Origin: SLFT01 sp964493075
GTDB lineage: Bacteria; Hydrogenedentota; Hydrogenedentia; Hydrogenedentales; CAITNO01
DNA: 7,231 bases
Assembly: GCA_964493075.1 (NCBI GenBank)
Contig: CAZBNU010000208.1
Span: 1 to 7,231 of the forward strand
Direction of reading: 5' to 3'
The notes beneath the pieces are model-generated. The model was given only the letters and a program-made list of their open reading frames with translations, made no database searches and had not been told where the DNA came from. The translations under genes and the position numbers were made by a program. Shown here one piece after another: positions 1-7,231 of this stretch; the stretch's first letter is position 1; each line of letters begins with the position of its first letter.

Positions 1-2018
<2,018 letters not shown>

Positions 2019-2052
2019 TTTCCCAAATATACCGTCAACACCGTCATTCCAA

Positions 2053-3519
2053 CTACAAGCGCCAGCCATCACGGTAGGTAGAGTGTAGCCACCTGTTCGC
2101 CTCGGGGGCGTTTACAAACTCCAGTTTTGCTGCGTCATAGTGTAGTTTCTGGTCGGCACGGATGGCGGCTATGCCAAGGCTAACAATTTCCGTGAGCGGG
2201 CCGCTGTAGTCAAAGTTGGCCGCCGCCGGTTCGCCGCCTTTACAGGCAAGCACCCACTCCTTGTAATGACCCACCGAACGGGGGAGAGTCTTAGGCGGTT
2301 GTTTGTAGGCTTTCATTTTCGACTCCGGCAGCAGCTGCGGAACGCTGCCGTAACAACCGCACATCAGTTTGCCTTTGTCACCAATGAACAACACACCACC
2401 GTCGCTGTCGCCCATTTTCCGGCCTGCTTCCAGTTCGTCAGGGCGCGGCGGCATGACCCCGCCATGATGCCAGGTCAGGGTAACAGGCGGTAGTGCGTCC
2501 CGTGCCGGAAAAGTCCAGCGCACGATGGCGCCTGCAGTAGTGGTTTCAGGATGTACCATGCCGGCAGGCATTTCCGCGCCGAAGGGCGTTGCCTTGGTGT
2601 TCAACTTGATGGAACTTGCCTCAACGGTATCTGGACTTCCAAGATGCAACGCCCACACTACGGGGTCCAGGATGTGGCAGCCCATGTCGCCCAGCGCACC
2701 CGAACCGAAATCCCACCAACCGCGCCAGATAAAAGGGAGGTAGGCGGGGTGATAGGGGCGCTCCGGTGCGGGCCCCAACCAGAGGTTCCAGTCTAGACCT
2801 TCGGGAACGGGCGGTGTGTCGTCTGGGCGGTCAATACCATAAGGCCACCAGCCGCCGGGACGGTTCGTCCATGCCTGTACTTCCCTAACCTCACCAATAG
2901 CGCCGTCCCAAATCCATTCGCACACCTGCCGGATGTCTTCCTTGGCATGGCCCCAGTTGCCCATCTGGGTTGCCACCTTGGCTGCCCGTGCCGCTTCCGT
3001 CATGGTGCGCACTTCCATCAGGGAATGGGCGAGCGGTTTTTCACAAAAGACATGTTTCCCCTTTTTGATTGCCGCCATCGCCGCTACCGCATGAATATGG
3101 TCGGGCGTGGTGATGACCACTGCGTCAATATCGTCCCGCTCCTCCAGCATTTCCTGGAAATCAATGTATGCCGCGCACCCGTTCCCCAATGTACCCTTGT
3201 AGTCGTAGTATTCGTCAATCATTTTGCGTCCGGCTTCCCGTCCCGCAATGCCACGTCCGAGATAAGGGCCTTCCTTGAAGACATCGCATACCGCCACCAC
3301 CCGCACATCCGGGTCCTGCATGAACACCCCCAGGTTATAAATGCCCTGCCAGCCCACACCGATGAATGCCATGTTGACTTTTTCGTTCGGAGACGTCGCG
3401 CCCATTCCCAGCACATGAGGCTGCACAATGGAAAATGCGGATGCCGCACTGGCACGTTGCAGAAAACTGCGCCGTGAAATGTCCGGCGTTACCGTTTGCC
3501 CTGGAATCGTGTTGCTCAT
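2053..3519 (-). CDS. Tat-exported Gfo/Idh/MocA-family oxidoreductase
   Basis: This is probably an NAD(P)-dependent oxidoreductase acting on a sugar, cyclitol or glycoside. It is exported folded, with cofactor bound, by the Tat system. I chose the ATG at 3519 (488 aa) because AGGAG sits 7 nt upstream and it puts the twin-arginine signal SRRSFLQ at residues 15-21, followed by a hydrophobic stretch to ~40. An in-frame ATG at 3627 would add 36 codons made mostly of intergenic repeat and has no such support. The Rossmann domain shows GVGWQG (54-59) and the family EKP motif (160-162, K161 the probable active-site lysine). The C-terminal domain carries W-x-DFGSGALGDMGCH (269-282), typical of the large planctomycete/verrucomicrobial branch. 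Zymomonas glucose-fructose oxidoreductase is a known precedent for Tat export of this fold. It converges on glgX and diverges from the hydrolase operon. A possible -10 (TATACT, 3564-3559 on the minus strand) lies within the leader repeat. The substrate is unknown. Confidence 0.92.
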   Translation of the reverse strand: MSNTIPGQTVTPDISRRSFLQRASAASAFSIVQPHVLGMGATSPNEKVNMAFIGVGWQGIYNLGVFMQDPDVRVVAVCDVFKEGPYLGRGIAGREAGRKMIDEYYDYKGTLGNGCAAYIDFQEMLEERDDIDAVVITTPDHIHAVAAMAAIKKGKHVFCEKPLAHSLMEVRTMTEAARAAKVATQMGNWGHAKEDIRQVCEWIWDGAIGEVREVQAWTNRPGGWWPYGIDRPDDTPPVPEGLDWNLWLGPAPERPYHPAYLPFIWRGWWDFGSGALGDMGCHILDPVVWALHLGSPDTVEASSIKLNTKATPFGAEMPAGMVHPETTTAGAIVRWTFPARDALPPVTLTWHHGGVMPPRPDELEAGRKMGDSDGGVLFIGDKGKLMCGCYGSVPQLLPESKMKAYKQPPKTLPRSVGHYKEWVLACKGGEPAAANFDYSGPLTEIVSLGIAAIRADQKLHYDAAKLEFVNAPEANRWLHSTYRDGWRL

Positions 3520-3526
3520 GACTGGT

Positions 3527-3531
3527 CTCCT
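3527..3531 (-). promoter_or_regulatory. Ribosome binding site of the Gfo/Idh/MocA gene
   Basis: AGGAG on the minus strand, 7 nt before the ATG at 3519. It decides the start: the longer in-frame reading from 3627 would make this site internal and place the Tat signal 50 residues from the N-terminus. Confidence 0.8.
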
Positions 3532-3545
3532 GTGATTCACTCTAC

Positions 3546-3625
3546 GGGACTTATCGGAAGTATAGGACCCAGAAAAATAGAATCCACTTGTCCCATACTT
3601 CCCATAATTCCTATACCTCCCATAC
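3546..3625. repeat. Cluster of imperfect 9-nt repeats forming a long inverted repeat
   Basis: At 3590-3625 the plus strand has four 9-nt units in tandem: GTCCCATAC, TTCCCATAA, TTCCTATAC and CTCCCATAC (consensus NTCCYATAM). At ~3550-3567 two units run in the opposite orientation, CTTATCGGA and AGTATAGGA. The arms 3548-3568 and 3590-3610 are complementary at 18 of 21 positions, separated by a 21-nt loop rich in A. In a minus-strand transcript one of the three mismatches becomes a G-U pair. The structure lies in the probable leader of the oxidoreductase gene, ending ~15 nt before its ribosome binding site. I see no other copy in the window. It could be an mRNA hairpin, a protein-binding site or a dispersed intergenic repeat; the sequence does not decide between them. 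Confidence 0.75.
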
Positions 3626-3707
3626 ACGCTAATCGTTTTGCTTCAAGTATTGCACAATGTCATGATTAGAGCATAGGCCATGAGGGAAGTTCAACAGCGG
3701 CAGCCCA

Positions 3708-3738
3708 TTGTAAATTTTTATGTGTGCCGTGTTAATAT
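3708..3738 (+). promoter_or_regulatory. Possible promoter of the hydrolase operon
   Basis: The -10-like TAATAT at 3733-3738 is preceded by TG one base away (TGT then TAATAT), giving an extended -10. A weak -35-like TTGTAA at 3708-3713 lies 19 nt upstream, in an AT-rich patch (3707-3723). It would start transcription ~65 nt before the ATG at 3813. The match is modest and the sigma factors of this organism are unknown. Confidence 0.25.
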
Positions 3739-3798
3739 CCTGTTAGACAGTTACCGGCCGGTTCTGTCAAATACTGCATCGCGTTGGAGTTAACACGG
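3727..3798 (+). promoter_or_regulatory. Nested inverted repeats in the hydrolase operon leader
   Basis: CCGTGTTAA (3727-3735) and TTAACACGG (3790-3798) are perfect 9-nt complements 54 nt apart. Inside them GACAG (3746-3750) and CTGTC (3764-3768) pair around the perfect 10-nt palindrome ACCGGCCGGT (3753-3762). The outer left arm overlaps the candidate -10, and the outer right arm touches the ribosome binding site region (GGAAGGAG, 3797-3804). It could be an operator or a leader RNA structure that hides the ribosome binding site. No riboswitch family is recognised. Confidence 0.4.
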
Positions 3799-3804
3799 AA
3801 GGAG
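3799..3804 (+). promoter_or_regulatory. Ribosome binding site of the alpha/beta hydrolase
   Basis: AAGGAG ending 8 nt before the ATG at 3813, a near-consensus Shine-Dalgarno that fixes the start of the first gene of the operon. Two bases of the longer GGAAGGAG stretch lie in the right arm of the 9-nt inverted repeat. Confidence 0.8.
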
Positions 3805-3812
3805 ATGCCCTT

Positions 3813-4709
3813 ATGTTGCTGAATGTATTGGTTCTTGTTGCGGGCTTTATCATTGGGCTTGTACTCATCATCGGCATACTGATTGCGATTGTGCTGCATC
3901 GGGCGCCGGGACAATATCTTGATGTTGACGGTCTGAAACTCTACTACCGTGTGGAGGGAACAGGGGTACCTGTCGTGCTCGTTCACGGATACGCTGCTCA
4001 TGCCGACCTGAATTGGCGGCTTCCCGGTGTGATTCGCATACTGCGTCGGAAATATCAGGTGATTACCTTTGATGTGCGTGGGCATGGGCTGACTGACCGG
4101 CCGCATGAACCGGAGAAATATGGGCTGGAAATGGCGAAGGATGTGGTGCGGCTGCTGGACCATCTCAATATCGAAAAAGCCCATGTAGTGGGCTACTCCA
4201 TGGGCGGTTTCATTACCATCAGCCTGGTGGCCCTGTGTCCTGAACGCTTGCTCAGCGTCGTTCCCTGTGCCTCCGGGTATGAGCGGCCTGAAGGCAAGAA
4301 TATCCAACTGCTGCAGTCTCTCACGGGAGCGCTTGATGAGCAGGGCAGTTTCGAACCGCTTATCCGGGCTTTGGAGCCCGTGCCGCCGCCAGCGTGGAAA
4401 GTGAAATTGATTGATTTTCTCATGAACTCCATCAACGACCCCAAGGCATTGTCCGCGCTCATGAAAAATTTTACAGATCTGGCAATCAGCGAAGAGGTTT
4501 TGCGCAACAACAAAGTGCCCGTCCTTTCCATCGCCGGTTCCAAAGACCCTCTCGGCGCAGGCATCAAATCCATGACCGAAATGATGGCCTGTCATGAAGC
4601 GGTGTATATCCAGGGCGGCGACCATGTGACGACCATTCTCAAAAGAGCGTACATGAAAAATGTGATGGCATTCCTTGAAAAACATTCCCCTGAAATACAA
4701 GCGCAATAA
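3813..4709 (+). CDS. Membrane-anchored alpha/beta hydrolase
   Basis: A serine hydrolase of the alpha/beta fold, 298 aa, probably an esterase, lipase or amidase. Residues ~3-28 form one long hydrophobic helix ending in HR, with no evident cleavage site, so I infer an N-terminal membrane anchor with the catalytic domain most likely outside. The catalytic domain shows the oxyanion-hole HG (VHGY, 57-60), FDVRGHG (86-92), the nucleophile elbow GYSMG (127-131, S129), an acid in AGSKDP (D245) and the histidine in GGDH (H271), so the triad is complete. A short helical cap lies between ~155 and 225. It starts a three-gene operon, 16 nt before the next start, and diverges from the oxidoreductase gene. 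The fold is secure. The substrate is not: the family includes haloperoxidase-like, lipase and dienelactone-hydrolase-like enzymes. Confidence 0.9.
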   Translation: MLLNVLVLVAGFIIGLVLIIGILIAIVLHRAPGQYLDVDGLKLYYRVEGTGVPVVLVHGYAAHADLNWRLPGVIRILRRKYQVITFDVRGHGLTDRPHEPEKYGLEMAKDVVRLLDHLNIEKAHVVGYSMGGFITISLVALCPERLLSVVPCASGYERPEGKNIQLLQSLTGALDEQGSFEPLIRALEPVPPPAWKVKLIDFLMNSINDPKALSALMKNFTDLAISEEVLRNNKVPVLSIAGSKDPLGAGIKSMTEMMACHEAVYIQGGDHVTTILKRAYMKNVMAFLEKHSPEIQAQ

Positions 4710-4712
4710 TGC

Positions 4713-4717
4713 AGGAG
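4713..4717 (+). promoter_or_regulatory. Ribosome binding site of the TIM-barrel gene
   Basis: AGGAG 8 nt before the ATG at 4726, in the 16-nt gap after the hydrolase stop. It supports the internal start over the in-frame ATG at 4675, which would overlap the hydrolase and bury the Tat motif. Confidence 0.8.
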
Positions 4718-4725
4718 ATACTATC

Positions 4726-5685
4726 ATGAAATCATCGAGAAGGATGTTTTTGGCAAGCGGCGTTGCGGCAGGCATGGTCGCAACAATGAAAACAAGCGTT
4801 GCGCAGGAAGTGAAGGAAAAGCGCTGGAAATGCGGCCTCGGCCTGAACGGGTTCATGTCTTCTGCCAGTACCTTTCAAAAGCAATATCCCATCTGGGAGG
4901 TACTGGATTTTGCCGCTGCGTCAGGATTCGACGGCATTGAACTGGTGGACGGCTGGCCCATGGGCCCTTATCCTGGTGCCGAAGAGACGGAACGCATTGC
5001 CGCGCTGCGTCGCATGTACGATTGCTACGGCCTGCAGATTTATTCCATGCAGACTGGGGGAGGGGATGCCCATGCGGCTGACCCGGAACGACGGAAGGGG
5101 TGGCTGGAGCGGTTCCGCAAGGACGTGCAGTTATGTAAAGCACTCGGCGGCGAGTTCATTGGCTGTTGGCCGGGCGGCGGCATGGAGGGGAACCGCACCA
5201 TGGAAGAAGCCATTGCCCATCTGGCGGCAAGTTACCTCGAGGCGGCAAAAATCTGCGCCGACGCAGGCATGTTTATGTCCTTTGAAATTGAACCGCCCTT
5301 CATCTTCAATACCCTCGAACACTTGCAGCAGATTCTGGCGTTGGCGGACCACCCTGCCTGCAAAACCAACTACGACCCCAGCCATTTCGATCTCATGTCC
5401 GGCAGCACGGGCAAGCCGGAAATCATGTTGCAGCAGGTGGGCGTTCAGCATATTGGCCACGTGCATCTGACGGACACGGATGGCACGCTGTTTGGCCCCA
5501 CCTCAAAACACCTGCCCTGTGGTGAGGGACACTGCGATATGCAGGCCTCACTTAAAACCTTGTGGGATGGTGGTTATTCGGGCTGGATCATGATTGACGG
5601 GTGGATGATAGAAGATGTTTACCGTGCCGCCACAAAGGGCAAGGAAGCCATTGACAGCGCGTTGCATGGGTTTGGCACCAGTTAA
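4726..5685 (+). CDS. Tat-exported sugar isomerase/epimerase-like TIM-barrel protein
   Basis: A xylose-isomerase-like TIM barrel (AP-endonuclease-2 superfamily), 319 aa, probably isomerising, epimerising or cleaving a sugar or keto-sugar with a divalent metal. Residues 1-26 form a compact Tat signal: SRRMFLA at 4-10, then a hydrophobic core and possible cleavage at SVA|Q (24-27). The barrel shows GFDGIEL (67-73), FEIEP (186-190, E187 or E189 a likely metal ligand), NYDPSHFD (215-222, ligand D217), GHVHLTD (244-250, H245 or H247) and GEG (266-268). The last barrel strand reads GWIMIDGW (286-293). There D291 stands where a metal-binding glutamate is common in this superfamily, a possible change of activity. 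It is the middle gene of the operon (16 nt after the hydrolase, 36 nt before the peptidase). The divergent Tat-exported oxidoreductase is a likely functional partner. The exact reaction cannot be assigned. Confidence 0.9.
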   Translation: MKSSRRMFLASGVAAGMVATMKTSVAQEVKEKRWKCGLGLNGFMSSASTFQKQYPIWEVLDFAAASGFDGIELVDGWPMGPYPGAEETERIAALRRMYDCYGLQIYSMQTGGGDAHAADPERRKGWLERFRKDVQLCKALGGEFIGCWPGGGMEGNRTMEEAIAHLAASYLEAAKICADAGMFMSFEIEPPFIFNTLEHLQQILALADHPACKTNYDPSHFDLMSGSTGKPEIMLQQVGVQHIGHVHLTDTDGTLFGPTSKHLPCGEGHCDMQASLKTLWDGGYSGWIMIDGWMIEDVYRAATKGKEAIDSALHGFGTS

Positions 5686-5721
5686 TTCACCCGGACGCAA
5701 AACATACACAGAGGTATTGTC

Positions 5722-6918
5722 ATGAACATGAAACACCTTATCTGCATGCTTGCTGTTTTTTGCAGTTCTGTGATCTTCGGCGAGGAGGACCTGCCAATTA
5801 CTGTTGACGCAGATTTTCCCGGTGGAAATATCATTGTGGACCGCATGGAAGGCGATACGGTATATCTTCAGCAAGAGTTGCGCGACACGGAGGGTTGGTG
5901 GTTCTATTGGTACTTTCGGGTTTCAGGCGCCGCAGGGAAGACGCTGCGCTTCCAATTCAGCGGGCGCGATCCAATCGGGGTTCGCGGGCCGGCAGTCAGC
6001 GTTGATGACGGCATAAACTGGGCCTGGCTTGGCGCCGATAGTTGCGCCGATAGCGCCTTCACGTACACATTCCCCAACGGTTCTTCCGTAGTACGGTTTG
6101 CCTTCACCATGCCCTACCTGGAATCGGATTGGCAGCGTTTTTTGAACACGTCTGAAAATCCTGACAGGCTTGTGGAGGATATCCTGTGTACCAGTTCACA
6201 GGGACGAAACGTCGAATTACTCCGCGTCGGACAACTGAATGGTGAGCCGCAGCACCGGGTAGTGCTTACAGCCCGTCATCACGCCTGTGAGTCCATGGCA
6301 AGTTTTGTGCTGGAGGGTCTTCTCACTGCAATACTTGCCGACAATGACGATGGCAGGTGGTTCCAAGACCATCTGGAAGTACTGGTAGTGCCGTTCATGG
6401 ACAAGGATGGCGTGGAGAACGGCGATCAGGGTAAGAACAGAAAGCCCCATGACCACAACCGCGACTACGGGGAAACAAGCATTTATCCAGAGACTAAAGC
6501 GTTGAGAGCAAAACTCAATGAATGGGCAGGTGGAAGACTTCATGCCACACTCGACCTGCATTGTCCCTGGATTCGCGGCAATCACAACGAGGAAATATAT
6601 CTCGTTGGAAGCGCAGACGAAGCTGTCTGGGAGCAACAGCAACGCTTTGGCGCTATTCTGGAGGAAGTCAATCAAGGCCCGCTTCCCTATCGTGCATCCA
6701 GCAATCTACCCTTTGGGCAGAGTTGGAATACCACCGCGAATTGGGGCTCTGGAAAGAGTTCACAACAGTGGATGCGAACCATTGAAGGCGTGCATCTTGC
6801 AACCACTATTGAAGTGCCCTACGCGAATGTTATGGGCGTCGAAGTTACGCCGGAAAGCGCACGGGCGTTTGGTGTCTCGCTGAGCAAGGCGCTACGGATT
6901 TACTTGGAGAAATCATAG
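5722..6918 (+). CDS. Secreted M14 metallocarboxypeptidase, cytosolic-carboxypeptidase-like
   Basis: A zinc carboxypeptidase-fold enzyme of 398 aa. Residues 1-20 look like a Sec signal peptide, possibly cut near G20. Residues ~27-150 form a beta-rich domain whose WFYWYFRVSG stretch (60-69) and GKTLRFQF (72-79) resemble the N-terminal domain of cytosolic carboxypeptidases. The M14 domain then shows the zinc motif HACE (H187, E190; inside ARHHACES), NRDY (246-249, with the substrate-carboxylate-binding arginine R247), the third zinc ligand in DLH (H280) and the catalytic glutamate in IEVPYAN (E364), so it appears active. GAGG at 5711-5714 is 7 nt before the chosen ATG; a second ATG two codons on is less well spaced. 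Last gene of the operon. It may trim C-terminal residues or cleave an amide in a small peptide conjugate; the substrate is unknown. Confidence 0.88.
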   Translation: MNMKHLICMLAVFCSSVIFGEEDLPITVDADFPGGNIIVDRMEGDTVYLQQELRDTEGWWFYWYFRVSGAAGKTLRFQFSGRDPIGVRGPAVSVDDGINWAWLGADSCADSAFTYTFPNGSSVVRFAFTMPYLESDWQRFLNTSENPDRLVEDILCTSSQGRNVELLRVGQLNGEPQHRVVLTARHHACESMASFVLEGLLTAILADNDDGRWFQDHLEVLVVPFMDKDGVENGDQGKNRKPHDHNRDYGETSIYPETKALRAKLNEWAGGRLHATLDLHCPWIRGNHNEEIYLVGSADEAVWEQQQRFGAILEEVNQGPLPYRASSNLPFGQSWNTTANWGSGKSSQQWMRTIEGVHLATTIEVPYANVMGVEVTPESARAFGVSLSKALRIYLEKS

Positions 6919-6935
6919 AATAGCCTGTACACAAA

Positions 6936-7231
6936 TCACCGGCCAATGAGATTGACCGCCCGTGTCGTGCGGGTACGCTCTTCGCCCTCGTCGGTCAGAG
7001 TGCCTTTGTTCCAGAACTTGGCGCGATAGCTGAATTCGCCGCCTGTGGGCAGGCATTGTACCGGCGCTGTTTCCGCTGCACTCGGGAAGCCTGTTCCACG
7101 TGGTGGCGGCGCGGTGTCCAGTCGTTCGTGGCAACCCACGCAACTGCGCGTTTCCCCGGGACGCACATACATCCATATCTGCTGGTTGCCCACCACGCGC
7201 CGGTCGCTGTCCAGCACCTGCAGATGAATCA
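6936..7231 (-). CDS. C-terminal end of a CXXCH haem-motif protein (HzsA-related type), partial
   Basis: Only the last ~98 codons are in the window. The frame is open through the right edge (reading IHLQVLD before the GTG at 7217, which is not a real start) and stops with TGA at 6938-6936. The visible part contains YVRPGE, then SCVGCHE, whose CVGCH (bases 7142-7128 on the minus strand) is a class-c cytochrome haem-attachment motif. A conserved-looking tail follows with GGEFSYRAKFW and EERTRTTRAVNLIGR. This arrangement resembles the C-termini of large secreted planctomycete-type proteins annotated as HzsA-related (after the hydrazine synthase alpha subunit) and of planctomycete cytochrome proteins. 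I recall this from family knowledge and cannot verify it here. The relation is structural and does not imply hydrazine synthesis. The gene converges on the peptidase gene with a 17-nt gap and no visible terminator. Confidence 0.75.
   Translation of the reverse strand, partial: IHLQVLDSDRRVVGNQQIWMYVRPGETRSCVGCHERLDTAPPPRGTGFPSAAETAPVQCLPTGGEFSYRAKFWNKGTLTDEGEERTRTTRAVNLIGR

Noticed and set aside
2031..2048. Direct repeat ACCGTCAAC / ACCGTCATT with a 9-nt period at the convergent junction
   Set aside because: There are only two short copies, unrelated in sequence to the 3546-3625 repeat, with no symmetry to suggest a terminator; likely chance.
2947..3477. Plus-strand open frame of 176 codons inside the oxidoreductase gene
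   Set aside because: It is antisense to the Rossmann domain, rich in histidine and cysteine from reversed codons, and has no ribosome binding site or family resemblance.
3546..3625. CRISPR array reading of the repeat cluster
   Set aside because: The units are 9 nt, directly adjacent, variable and partly inverted, with no unique spacers and no cas genes.
3629..3669. Inverted repeat CTAATC / GATTAG between the divergent genes
   Set aside because: It is only 6 nt per arm with a 29-nt spacer, expected by chance in AT-rich intergenic DNA.
3732..4856. Antisense open frame of 374 codons opposite the hydrolase gene
   Set aside because: It has no recognisable domain and lies over a gene with an intact catalytic triad and a strong ribosome binding site. 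It runs through the leader region and looks like a codon-bias shadow.
6919..6935. Terminator between the peptidase and the convergent haem-motif gene
   Set aside because: The 17-nt gap holds no stem-loop or T-run. The 34-nt gap at 2019-2052 likewise has no hairpin.
6936..7231. Hydrazine synthesis (anammox) function from the HzsA-like tail
   Set aside because: Only a C-terminal fragment is visible and the HzsA-related family is far wider than anammox bacteria. Nothing else here supports that metabolism.

Overview
The window is ordinary, densely packed bacterial coding DNA of moderately high GC. It holds six protein genes, four complete and one cut at each edge. I see no RNA genes, CRISPR arrays, insertion sequences or phage genes. 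The gene mix suggests an uncultured member of the Planctomycetota, Verrucomicrobiota, Lentisphaerota or Hydrogenedentota type. It includes a Tat-exported Gfo/Idh/MocA oxidoreductase with the W-x-DFGxGxLGDMGxH block, a Tat-exported xylose-isomerase-like TIM barrel, and a haem-motif C-terminus like those of HzsA-related planctomycete proteins. This taxonomic call is inference from gene content, not a match to a known genome.

Layout. (1) From the left edge to 2018 on the plus strand lies a glycogen debranching enzyme (glgX type, GH13), probably missing only a few N-terminal residues. (2) Converging on it after 34 nt, 2053-3519 on the minus strand encodes the Tat-exported Gfo/Idh/MocA oxidoreductase. 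(3) A divergent intergenic stretch of 293 nt (3520-3812) holds a cluster of imperfect 9-nt repeats that folds back on itself in the leader of the oxidoreductase gene, and a separate nested inverted repeat just upstream of the next gene. (4) A tight three-gene plus-strand operon follows (gaps of 16 and 36 nt). It encodes a membrane-anchored alpha/beta hydrolase (3813-4709), a Tat-exported sugar isomerase/epimerase-like TIM barrel (4726-5685) and a secreted M14 metallocarboxypeptidase resembling cytosolic carboxypeptidases (5722-6918). (5) Converging on this operon after 17 nt, the minus strand carries the last ~98 codons of a CXXCH haem-motif protein that runs off the right edge.

How the genes may work together. 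The four complete genes all appear to act outside the cytoplasm or at the membrane: two by Tat, one by Sec, one by an N-terminal membrane anchor. An oxidoreductase of the Gfo/Idh/MocA fold next to a sugar-isomerase-like TIM barrel is a recurrent pairing in sugar and glycoside modification. The hydrolase and carboxypeptidase would add ester and peptide (or amide) cleavage. A small extracytoplasmic pathway acting on a glycoconjugate is therefore plausible, but no substrate can be read from the sequence. The debranching enzyme is cytoplasmic and probably unrelated.

The least explained signal is the 9-nt repeat and hairpin at 3546-3625. I did not find a clearly novel multi-gene system.
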